The translations under genes and the position numbers were made by a program. The notes under the pieces were generated by a model. It had not been told where the DNA came from and made no database searches. It saw only the letters and a program-made list of their open reading frames with translations. Positions 11,073 to 18,397 of a stretch of DNA of 64,000 bases are shown in pieces (within the stretch, counting starts at the first letter, position 1; every line of letters starts with the position of its first letter). Location of the stretch: contig JALJCR010000002.1 in NCBI GenBank assembly GCA_022953095.1, forward strand, positions 124,001 through 188,000, read 5' to 3'. This stretch comes from Qipengyuania sp. ABI-127-1 (GTDB taxonomy: Bacteria > Pseudomonadota > Alphaproteobacteria > Sphingomonadales > Sphingomonadaceae).

Positions 11073-12605
11073 TCAGCTCTGTTGGGGACGGGCGATGTCG
11101 AACGCCACAGTCATGCGTTCGCCCGCAGAGAACGGGCGCGTACCATGCCACATGGTGCTTGGAAACAGCACTAGCCTACCTTGTTTGGGCTCGACGAGCC
11201 TCACAGGTTCGAGGCCAGGCAAGATATCACGGGATTCACCCAGCGTCAGCCAGCCGGAATGGTCTGTTTCACCTTCACCCCGATCCTGGGCCTGCCCGAT
11301 TGTGTCGGGCAGTGCGATATACAGCGCGGAGCTGATCCAGCCCTTGCTATGAACGTGGTCCGAATGGAAGCCCTCATCCTTGAGCCGAACCGACCATGAT
11401 CCAGCGACGCGCAGCGGATCGCGATCCTTCAGAAGCGTCGGGTGTCCGGCTTCGAACGGCGGCAGTTGCGCCACATGATCTGCGACCTTGGCAAGGATCG
11501 CCTTGCGGAGTTTCTGGATTGGGGCGGAAGTGCGCAGCAGCAAATTGCCGTCGGTCTGGGTGCCTCCGCGAACGGACTGATCCAGCGGCTGTGCGCTGGC
11601 GAAATGCAAGTGGCGCAGATGCGATGCGAGCGCGTCCAGATCGCCGAGAATGTTGCCGAGATCGTAGACGCTGATAAGCCGTTCGTCGGCTTCGAGCCAG
11701 CGATAGCGAGGATCCTCCGTCAAGCGCCAGGCCAGCGATAGATAAGGCCAGAGCAGATGATCATAGTCGCGGGCGATCACCGGTTCAATCAGCGCAGCCG
11801 CCGTTGCGGCTCGTCCGGCGCGGAGGTGGTGGCGGGCATGTAGAGAGATGTCATTGACACTGGAGCCTGGAGCGAGAGTGCCGAAGGTGGTGTCGGCCTC
11901 GGAGAGATTCCCCAATTCAGACATCGCATGTGCTGCCAAAATCCGGAGACTGGCGGGATCGCCCAGCTTGTTCCGGGCGTCCTGCAAACCGGCGAGCGCG
12001 CCTTCGAAGTCGAGCGCTTCGAGACGGGTACCGGCGAGCAGGGTCGTCAGTTCGAGTGAACGGGGCTGGCCAGCCAATGCCTTCGTAATGGTCGCATAAG
12101 GGTCGAGCCCCATCTGGCCGCGAATGTGTGCGGCATCGCGGTGGCCATCGATCCACAGAGGGTTGGCGGCCAGCAGTGTGTCAAGATGGTCAACCGCGTC
12201 CTGGGCGCGGCCTTCGTGGAGGAGCGCGGCTCCCATACCGAGCAGGGCGTGGCCGTCCCTGGGAGCGATTTCGACCGCGCGCTGAAATAGAGCGACAGCA
12301 GGCGCTCCCGCCTCCAGTGCGCAACGTGCGTGGGAATGGGCGATCAACGGATCGGAAGGGGCAAGTTTCGCGGCCTGTCCGAAGGCTTCCAGTGCCAGTG
12401 TGCTATTCTGCGCAGTGCGTGCTGCAAGGCCGAGGAGCTGCTGCATGCGGGGATCGCGGTGAAACTTGCGCGCCAGCTTGCGCGCGACTGGCAGCAGGAT
12501 CTCCGCATGATCGCCCCTGAGCAGGTTGAGGCCGACATTGAAGGCGGCTGTCGCATCGGTCCGCGGAATCGCCGCGATTGCCTGACGTGCTTCGGTACGG
12601 TTCAC
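11073..12605 (-). CDS. TPR-repeat protein with C-terminal 2-oxoglutarate/Fe(II) oxygenase domain
   Basis: 510 residues. The first 300 residues are helical repeats of TPR type (for example PLIAHSHARCALEAGAPAVA). The last 200 residues match the putative 2OG-Fe(II) oxygenase family (PF13759 type): FHSDHVHSKGWISSALYIALP supplies candidate iron ligands among H414, D416, H417 and H419, LFPSTMWHGT supplies the distal H487, and GERMTVAFDI supplies the oxoglutarate-binding R497. These enzymes usually hydroxylate a protein, peptide or small molecule. No signal peptide is present. The gene starts 93 bases after the TonB receptor stop, behind a hairpin, and is followed 14 bases later by the TPR-sulfotransferase. 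The two share a TPR-plus-catalytic-domain layout, suggesting that they act on the same scaffolded substrate; this is inference. Confidence 0.85.
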   Translation of the reverse strand: MNRTEARQAIAAIPRTDATAAFNVGLNLLRGDHAEILLPVARKLARKFHRDPRMQQLLGLAARTAQNSTLALEAFGQAAKLAPSDPLIAHSHARCALEAGAPAVALFQRAVEIAPRDGHALLGMGAALLHEGRAQDAVDHLDTLLAANPLWIDGHRDAAHIRGQMGLDPYATITKALAGQPRSLELTTLLAGTRLEALDFEGALAGLQDARNKLGDPASLRILAAHAMSELGNLSEADTTFGTLAPGSSVNDISLHARHHLRAGRAATAAALIEPVIARDYDHLLWPYLSLAWRLTEDPRYRWLEADERLISVYDLGNILGDLDALASHLRHLHFASAQPLDQSVRGGTQTDGNLLLRTSAPIQKLRKAILAKVADHVAQLPPFEAGHPTLLKDRDPLRVAGSWSVRLKDEGFHSDHVHSKGWISSALYIALPDTIGQAQDRGEGETDHSGWLTLGESRDILPGLEPVRLVEPKQGRLVLFPSTMWHGTRPFSAGERMTVAFDIARPQQS

Positions 12606-12650
12606 GGGATGGGCGCCTGCATCGGATAACGTGGCAATGCCACATACGAA

Positions 12651-12676
12651 AATGGCGGACCCGAAGGCCCGCCATT
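12651..12676 (-). terminator. UUCG-capped hairpin between TonB receptor 2 and the TPR genes
   Basis: On the minus strand the stem AATGGCGGGCC pairs with GGTCCGCCATT (one G-T pair) around a TTCG tetraloop and is followed by TT then CG. It starts 22 bases after the receptor stop codon and ends 45 bases before the next start. Its place inside an apparent operon suggests partial termination, giving more receptor than enzyme transcript. Confidence 0.7.
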
Positions 12677-12698
12677 CCCTGTCTAGTCTGCGTGAAGC

Positions 12699-15600
12699 TT
12701 AGAATTCAAGCGTCACACCAGCGTAGATGTAGCGACCGATCGCGTCGTACACGGCGGCGTAAACGTTACCGTTACACGGACCCGACGGGCAGGACTGCGC
12801 CCCAACCAGCGGCGGTTCCTTGTCGAAGATGTTGTTCGCACCAATACGGAAGTCGAAGTGGTCACCGGCTTCGTAGGTGAATGCCAGATCGAAGTAGTTG
12901 ACTGCGGGGAACCCGGCATTGCCCGGACGTGCCGGAGCAGCATTCGGGTTCGGGCCACCTGCAACACCATCTTCATTGTCGACGCTGCCGAAGTAGCGCC
13001 AGCGGACCGAAGTTCCGATGCCGTTGGCAAAGTCGAAGCCCACGCGCATTTGATGACGCCATTCGGGATTCGGACCCCAGCTCAGCACGCCGGCCGAACA
13101 GGTGTTACCGAACAGGCCGGCACAATCGTATTCCGGAGCCTGGTCAAAGCCCGGGTCCGTCGTCAACGACATCAGATAGGTTCCGACGAAGCTGAGGTTC
13201 AGACGACCGACATTGCCGATCTGCGTGCTGTAACTCGCCTGGACGTCGATACCTTCGGTTCCGATACCACCAACGTTCGTGGAGAAGTCTTCCACGTAAC
13301 CGGCGGAACTACGCCACAGCGAACCCGATCCGTCACGATTGATCAGCGAGCAGAAGAACGGATCGGCAGTGTCGGTGCAGACCGCCAGGATGGTATCCTG
13401 ACCGTAGCCCTGGATCGCATCGACGAGGTCGATCTTGAACCAGTCCACGCTGGCGTTGAAGCCCGGCAGGAACTGCGGTGTCAGAACCACACCGGCGGTG
13501 TAGGTGTCCGCCGTTTCCGGCATCAGGTTCGTGTTGCCGCCGACCTGGCCGTTATATTGGGCCGCCGGGTTGGAACCAACCGTCTGGCCAACAGTGAGAC
13601 CCTGCGCAAGACAGCCCGTATCTGCCGCCGTAATGACCCGGTCAGCACACGGATCGGTCGAACCGTTAAGCTGAACACGGACCGGAGCAAAGAGATCCTG
13701 GACCGTCGGGGCACGCACAGCACGATTGTAGCCACCACGGATCATAAAGTCCGGGGTGGGCGACAGTTCAGCCTCGATCTTGTAGGTATCGGTGCTGAAG
13801 CCCAGCGAATAGTCGGAGTAGCGATAACCACCGGTGATGGTGAACTCGGTAAAGATCGAGTCCTGCACGATCGGCAGACGAACTTCGGTGAAGAATTCCT
13901 TAACATCGTAGGAACCCGAAACCGGAAGTGTCGGTGCCCCCTGGCCCGAAAGATCACCGGCCTGGAAGGACGCATCCGAATCGAACTCAAGGCGTTCATT
14001 GCGGTATTCAGCGCCGAGAACGAGGCCAACACCTTCCGAAGCCCACGGGCTCTGGATACCGTATTCGCCCAGTGCGCCGGAAACATACGCCGAAAGGACC
14101 TGCTGACTCACAACACCGCGCGAAATACCCGTGGTGCTGAGATAGTTGGTCGAGGCCGCGCTCGGGCTGGTGGAACCTGGGGAGAAGATATCCCAGGGAA
14201 CACAGGCGGGATCGGTCCCGTCGAGCGCCGAGCGGCAGACAGGGTCGCCGTTCGGACCGGTTACGACGTCGAGTGCGCGGTTCAGCCGAACGACCGAGAG
14301 GTCATTCGAATAGGTCTGCGCAAAGTTGGTCCGACCATACTGGTAGTAGGCATCGTACGACCATGCCGGACTGATGTCGCCCCGCATACCCAGGACAGCA
14401 CGGTAGCTGGTGTGCTGGAGATCGTCGCGACGAGGGCCGCCTTCGATGTTACGACGAAGGAGCTGCAGAAAGCCGCGATTGTAGGTGTTGCCCGTGGTCG
14501 GATCGATGAAGTCGAACGGAGTGGTCGGCAGGGGCGCCAGCCCCTGCGCAGCGCGCGCCGCATTCGCCGCATCGACGTTGCCAACGACAGTGAAGGCTTC
14601 GGTCGGATCCGGGCTTACAAGGAGGTTTTCCGTGTCACAGAGCGCCGCCACCTGGTCCGGGCCAAGCAAGGGGTTGTCGCAGTTGATCGACAGTGTGTTA
14701 CCGAAGTTACCCGACGGAGCGATCTGGGCGACCGTGCGGTCGTCCATGAACATGAACTCCATATACGGATGCAGCGCGGGGCTGATCTCGTAATCGGCGA
14801 AGACGCCGGCGGTGTACCGTTCATCGGGACGCTGGAAGTAGTTCAGCGGTGCATAGTTGAACCGTTCGAACCCGGTCAGGGTACGATTCGCGCCGAAACC
14901 GGCCAGAGTCGAGGTGAAGTCGGGGATACCGTCGGGAGTGCCGTCCGGACCAGTGAAATCAGGAACGGTGTCATAGTAAATCGCAGTACCACGAGGTGAG
15001 GTTAGCGAGCCACCGCACGTATAGAGGTTCGCACCTCCATCGACTGCCGCCTGGGTGTTGGCCGACAGCGCACAAGCCGAATAGTCGCGCGATGCCTGAA
15101 GGACTGCGTTGATCTTACGGTAGCCGACATAGGCGGTAGCACGGCCGCGACCATCGTCGAAGCTGGTGCCGAACGCGAGAGTTGCATCGAAAGTGCCGCC
15201 ATTGGTCGACGTGCCGGTCGGGTAACCGAAGCCGCGCGCGTCGAGCGCATCGGTATAGATCGAGTTACCACGATTGTTGTGATTATAGACCGAATACTGG
15301 GTATCGAGCTTGAAGCCCTCGAAATCGGTATCCATTACGAAGTTGACAACGCCGGCCACAGCGTCCGCGCCGTATACCGACGAAGCACCGCCGGTCAGTA
15401 GGTCAACGCGCTCGACAAGCACGGACGGGATCACGTTGATGTCGGCAGCCGAAGTAGTGGGATCGCCCGGGACGAGGCGACGGCCATTGACCAACACCAG
15501 CGTACGCTCGGTCCCGAGGCCACGAAGGTTGAGGTTAGCGGCACCCGAAGCGCCGTTCGACAGCTGGCCTGCCTGTGAGGCAAAGACCTGCGGCAGCGAG

Positions 15601-15854
15601 TTGACGAGGTCTTCGACGCGGGTCGTACCCGTGACCTTGAACTCTTCATTGCTGATCACAGTGACCGGAGTGGCAGACTCGAGGTTCGGCTGCTTGATGC
15701 GCGAACCTGTGACGACGATTGCGCCCGCAGGTGCGGAGGAATCGACGCTTTCTTCGTCTTCCGTCGCAACCTGGGCCATCGCCGGCTGCGCCAGAAGCGC
15801 AATGCCGAGAACGGCAGGCGCCGCGCTGGCTTTGAAGTAGGTGTGGAGTTTCAC
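12699..15854 (-). CDS. TonB-dependent outer-membrane receptor 2
   Basis: 1051 residues. A signal peptide of about 27 residues ends in QPAMAQ. The plug contains GAIVVTGSRIKQPNLESATPVTVIS, LNLRGLGTERTLVLVNGRR and YGADAVAGVVNFV, and the barrel ends in YAGVTLEF. It imports an unknown ligand across the outer membrane by TonB. It heads an operon with a TPR-oxygenase and a TPR-sulfotransferase, separated from them by a hairpin. It diverges from a thiolase-dehydrogenase pair and shares with it a 366-base regulatory region. That context suggests a nutrient whose breakdown feeds acyl-CoA metabolism, or a modified peptide ligand, but neither is shown. It is a different subfamily member from the receptor at 4806: the plug motifs are similar and the loops clearly differ. 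Confidence 0.93.
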   Translation of the reverse strand: MKLHTYFKASAAPAVLGIALLAQPAMAQVATEDEESVDSSAPAGAIVVTGSRIKQPNLESATPVTVISNEEFKVTGTTRVEDLVNSLPQVFASQAGQLSNGASGAANLNLRGLGTERTLVLVNGRRLVPGDPTTSAADINVIPSVLVERVDLLTGGASSVYGADAVAGVVNFVMDTDFEGFKLDTQYSVYNHNNRGNSIYTDALDARGFGYPTGTSTNGGTFDATLAFGTSFDDGRGRATAYVGYRKINAVLQASRDYSACALSANTQAAVDGGANLYTCGGSLTSPRGTAIYYDTVPDFTGPDGTPDGIPDFTSTLAGFGANRTLTGFERFNYAPLNYFQRPDERYTAGVFADYEISPALHPYMEFMFMDDRTVAQIAPSGNFGNTLSINCDNPLLGPDQVAALCDTENLLVSPDPTEAFTVVGNVDAANAARAAQGLAPLPTTPFDFIDPTTGNTYNRGFLQLLRRNIEGGPRRDDLQHTSYRAVLGMRGDISPAWSYDAYYQYGRTNFAQTYSNDLSVVRLNRALDVVTGPNGDPVCRSALDGTDPACVPWDIFSPGSTSPSAASTNYLSTTGISRGVVSQQVLSAYVSGALGEYGIQSPWASEGVGLVLGAEYRNERLEFDSDASFQAGDLSGQGAPTLPVSGSYDVKEFFTEVRLPIVQDSIFTEFTITGGYRYSDYSLGFSTDTYKIEAELSPTPDFMIRGGYNRAVRAPTVQDLFAPVRVQLNGSTDPCADRVITAADTGCLAQGLTVGQTVGSNPAAQYNGQVGGNTNLMPETADTYTAGVVLTPQFLPGFNASVDWFKIDLVDAIQGYGQDTILAVCTDTADPFFCSLINRDGSGSLWRSSAGYVEDFSTNVGGIGTEGIDVQASYSTQIGNVGRLNLSFVGTYLMSLTTDPGFDQAPEYDCAGLFGNTCSAGVLSWGPNPEWRHQMRVGFDFANGIGTSVRWRYFGSVDNEDGVAGGPNPNAAPARPGNAGFPAVNYFDLAFTYEAGDHFDFRIGANNIFDKEPPLVGAQSCPSGPCNGNVYAAVYDAIGRYIYAGVTLEF

Positions 15855-15947
15855 TTGATAATCCCTCTATTGATCGACCGACCCCTGAGGTCGGATCTCC
15901 AAGGAACCTCTGGACAGAGATGGGCGATCCGCAAGCGCTGAACGCCG

Positions 15948-15963
15948 AATACGTTTACGCAAA
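15948..15963. promoter_or_regulatory. Operator-like site 1 (ACGTTTACGCAA core)
   Basis: AATACGTTTACGCAAA, about 96 bases upstream of the TonB receptor start. The core ACGT-TT-ACG(T/C) is palindromic and recurs at 16140-16155. The pattern resembles sites described for LiuR-type MerR-family regulators of acyl-CoA and branched-chain amino acid breakdown; that identification is tentative. Confidence 0.5.
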
Positions 15964-16047
15964 TCCCTCCAGTGGAAGGCCGCATGTGCCTTTGCGGACC
16001 CGATCAATGCAAAGCTTTTGTTACATTGTGCACGGTTTGGCGTAACG

Positions 16048-16069
16048 GGTGTGACGCCTATGTCACACC
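16048..16069. promoter_or_regulatory. Perfect inverted repeat GGTGTGAC-N6-GTCACACC
   Basis: The 8-base arms are exact and the 6-base spacer is GCCTAT. This is the shape of a dimeric operator. TGTGA and TCACA are separated by 8 bases, not the 6 of the E. coli CRP consensus, so a CRP-type call is not justified. It lies 152 bases from the thiolase start and 194 bases from the receptor start. Confidence 0.55.
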
Positions 16070-16139
16070 TCGTGATCTACGCTAAACTGGGCCACGCAGG
16101 GCGATTCTATGAATGTAAAGTTGCAGAATTCCGACTTGC

Positions 16140-16155
16140 TTGACGTTTACGTAAG
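16140..16155. promoter_or_regulatory. Operator-like site 2 (ACGTTTACGTAA core)
   Basis: TTGACGTTTACGTAAG, 65 bases upstream of the thiolase ATG at 16221. It contains the palindrome ACGT-TT-ACGT, and its left end TTGACG would serve as a -35 element. A factor bound here would therefore touch the promoter of the thiolase operon directly. Confidence 0.55.
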
Positions 16156-16220
16156 GCAGGCCTAGGCAGCCAGTCCCTATTCAAAACTTACCTGCTTTTC
16201 AGTGTTAGAAGAGGATGATG

Positions 16221-17393
16221 ATGCCCGAAGCCTATCTAGTCGAAGCCGTTCGCACCGCCGGTGGTAAGCGGGGTGGTCGCCTCGCGGGCGTGCATCCCGT
16301 CGATCTTGCCGCCAAATCGCTCGATGCCGTCATGGAACGCAGCGGGCTGGAGGCGAAGGCGATCGACGATGTCGTCATGGGCTGTGTCAGCCAGGGCGGT
16401 GAACAAGCGATGCAGGTGGGGCGCAATGCCGTGCTGGCCGCGAAACACCTTGGCGAGGGCGTTCCCGCTGTGACGATCGACCGGCAATGTGGGTCCTCGC
16501 AGCAGGCGATCCAGTTCGCCGCGCAGGCTGTGATGAGCGGGACGCAGGATGTCGTCATCGCCGCCGGTGTGGAAAGCATGAGCCGCGTGCCCATGGGGTC
16601 GACCGCGATGTTTCATATGAAAGAGGGTCTGGGTAATTACAAATCGCCCGGTCTCGAGGAGAAATATCCCGGCATCCAGTGGTCGCAGTTCATGGGCGCC
16701 GAGATGATCGCTCAGAAGCACGGATTCTCCAAGGACGATCTCGACCGCTTCGCGCTCGAAAGCCATCAAAAGGCGATCGAGGCGACCAAGTCGGGCGCAT
16801 TCGCTGCCGAGATCGTGCCGGTCGAGATCGAGACCGCCGAAGGTGCCGAGATTCACACGGTCGATGAAGGGATCCGCTTCGACGCCACGCTCGAAGGTAT
16901 CGCCAGCGTCAAGCTGCTGAGCCCCGAGGGCAAGATTTCCGCCGCCACCAGCAGCCAGATCTGCGACGGGTCGAGCGCGGCGCTGGTCGTGTCGGAAAAG
17001 GCGCTGAAGGAATATCGCCTCACCCCGATGGCGCGCATACACAATCTGACCGTGACTGCCGGTGATCCTGTGATCATGCTGGAAGAGCCGCTCTTCGCGA
17101 CCGATCGCGCGCTGCAGCGGGCGGGCCTGAATATCGGCGATATCGACCTTTACGAGGTCAATGAGGCCTTTGCACCGGTTCCGCTGGCCTGGTTGAAGCA
17201 TACCGGGGCCGATCCCGAAAAGCTCAACGTCAATGGCGGCGCGATTGCGCTTGGCCATCCGCTCGGCGCAAGCGGGACCAAGCTGATGGCCACGCTTGTC
17301 CACGCGCTCAAGGCGCGGGGCAAGAAATACGGCCTCCAGACGATGTGCGAAGGCGGCGGCGTCGCGAACGTGACCATCGTCGAGGCGCTTTGA
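16221..17393 (+). CDS. Thiolase (acetyl-CoA acyltransferase / acetyltransferase)
   Basis: 390 residues from the third of three consecutive in-frame ATGs (16215, 16218, 16221). The third was chosen because AGAAGAGG ends six bases before it. Thiolases cleave 3-oxoacyl-CoA with CoA, or condense two acetyl-CoA. All catalytic residues are present: the nucleophile C90 in DRQCGSSQQA, H346 in GGAIALGHPLGASG, and C376 in MCEGGGVANVT. It is followed by a short-chain dehydrogenase that could supply 3-oxoacyl-CoA, so beta-oxidation or the last steps of isoleucine breakdown is the likely role. Sequence alone does not decide between FadA-like and AtoB-like use. An upstream ACGTTTACGTAA site suggests control by an acyl-CoA-responsive regulator. 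Confidence 0.93.
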   Translation: MPEAYLVEAVRTAGGKRGGRLAGVHPVDLAAKSLDAVMERSGLEAKAIDDVVMGCVSQGGEQAMQVGRNAVLAAKHLGEGVPAVTIDRQCGSSQQAIQFAAQAVMSGTQDVVIAAGVESMSRVPMGSTAMFHMKEGLGNYKSPGLEEKYPGIQWSQFMGAEMIAQKHGFSKDDLDRFALESHQKAIEATKSGAFAAEIVPVEIETAEGAEIHTVDEGIRFDATLEGIASVKLLSPEGKISAATSSQICDGSSAALVVSEKALKEYRLTPMARIHNLTVTAGDPVIMLEEPLFATDRALQRAGLNIGDIDLYEVNEAFAPVPLAWLKHTGADPEKLNVNGGAIALGHPLGASGTKLMATLVHALKARGKKYGLQTMCEGGGVANVTIVEAL

Positions 17394-17403
17394 TTCAATG
17401 CGA

Positions 17404-17462
17404 GTTCCCGCGTAGGCGGGAACCGTGATCGGATTGACACGATACCCCTGCCTTCGCGGGGG
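17404..17462. repeat. Pair of REP-like hairpins between thiolase and dehydrogenase genes
   Basis: Hairpin 1: GTTCCCGC (17404-17411), loop GTAG, GCGGGAAC (17416-17423), a perfect stem. Hairpin 2: CCCCTGC (17445-17451), loop CTTC, GCGGGGG (17456-17462), with one G-T pair. The motifs TTCCCGC-GCGGGAA and CCTTCGCGGGG resemble the short extragenic palindromes common in sphingomonad genomes. They may stabilise the upstream message or uncouple the two genes. Confidence 0.6.
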
Positions 17463-17482
17463 ATCAGGAAGAGGAAGAGATA

Positions 17483-18268
17483 ATGGAAGTCAGCAGCAAT
17501 ACCCCCGCAGTCGTCACCGGTGGCGCGTCGGGGCTCGGTGAAGCCACCGCCCGCGCACTTGCCGCCAAGGGCGCCAAGGTCGCCATCTTCGACATGAACG
17601 AAGAAAAGGGCGAAGCAGTCGCCAAGGATATCGGCGGCGTTTTCTGCAAAGTGAACGTGACCAGCGATGAAGAGGTCGACGCCGGTTTCGCCAAGGCACG
17701 CGCGGCACATGGTCAGGAGCGCATCCTCGTCAACTGCGCGGGCATCGGCAATGCGATCAAGACCGCCAAGCGCGACAAGCAGAGCGGCGAGATCAGCCAC
17801 TTTCCGCTGTCGGCCTTCGATTTCGTGATCCAGGTCAACCTCGTCGGCACGTTCCGCTGCATCGCCAAGTCGGCGGCGGGAATGATGACGCTCGACCCGC
17901 TGAGCGAGGACGGCGATCGCGGCGCAATCGTCAACACCGCATCGGTTGCCGGTGAAGACGGCCAGATCGGCCAGGCGGCCTACTCGGCATCGAAGGGCGG
18001 CGTGATCGGCATGACCTTGCCCATCGCGCGCGACCTCATGAACGAAGGCATCCGCGTGAACACCATCCTGCCGGGTATCTTCGAAACGCCGCTGATGAAT
18101 GCGGCCCCGCCGCAGGTAAAGGAAGCGCTGGCCGCCAGCGTCCCGTTCCCCAAGCGCCTCGGCAACCCGGAAGAATATGCCAAGCTCGCCATGTGCATGA
18201 TCGAGACCGGCTACTTCAACGGCGAGGACGTCCGCCTCGATGGTGCTATTCGCATGGCACCGCGATAA
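17483..18268 (+). CDS. Short-chain dehydrogenase, 3-hydroxyacyl-CoA dehydrogenase type-2-like
   Basis: 261 residues. The NAD-binding motif TGGASGLG is at 12-19, the stabilising NCAG at 84-87, and the catalytic S154, Y167 and K171 lie in NTAS and YSASK. The overall sequence, with AIFDMNEEKGEAVAKDIGG and LPGIFETPLMNAAPPQV, matches the HSD10 branch. That branch oxidises 3-hydroxyacyl-CoA, including 2-methyl-3-hydroxybutyryl-CoA from isoleucine. This fits the thiolase 89 bases upstream, which would use the product. The start follows GAAGAGGAAGAG. The gene is closed by a strong terminator. Specific substrate is inferred from family and neighbours. Confidence 0.9.
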   Translation: MEVSSNTPAVVTGGASGLGEATARALAAKGAKVAIFDMNEEKGEAVAKDIGGVFCKVNVTSDEEVDAGFAKARAAHGQERILVNCAGIGNAIKTAKRDKQSGEISHFPLSAFDFVIQVNLVGTFRCIAKSAAGMMTLDPLSEDGDRGAIVNTASVAGEDGQIGQAAYSASKGGVIGMTLPIARDLMNEGIRVNTILPGIFETPLMNAAPPQVKEALAASVPFPKRLGNPEEYAKLAMCMIETGYFNGEDVRLDGAIRMAPR

Positions 18269-18312
18269 ACGGAACTTTTCCAGAATACGGCGGACCTGTT
18301 CCCCGAAAGCAT

Positions 18313-18349
18313 GGAGCCCGCGCAGTCCTGTGCGGGCTCCTTCTTTTTT
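18313..18349 (+). terminator. Rho-independent terminator of the thiolase-dehydrogenase operon
   Basis: GGAGCCCGCGCA (18313-18324) pairs with TGTGCGGGCTCC (18329-18340) around the loop GTCC with one G-T pair. TTCTTTTTT follows at 18341-18349. It lies 45 bases after the dehydrogenase stop. Confidence 0.9.
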
Positions 18350-18397
18350 GCGGATCGTGCAAGGAGCGGACCGGCCCGCCGCCTCTTGAATTCCCGA

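Larger units (their letters stand above)
15855..16220. promoter_or_regulatory. Divergent regulatory region between TonB receptor 2 and thiolase
   Basis: 366 bases without a gene. It contains two copies of ACGTTTACGNAA, one on each flank (15951-15962 and 16143-16154), and a perfect 22-bp dyad near the middle (16048-16069). It is visibly more AT-rich than the neighbours around 16010-16150. Both flanking operons must be transcribed from here. Confidence 0.7.

Noticed and set aside
16048-16069. CRP-type binding site
   Set aside because: The TGTGA and TCACA halves are 8 bases apart, but the CRP consensus needs 6. Kept only as an unidentified dyad.
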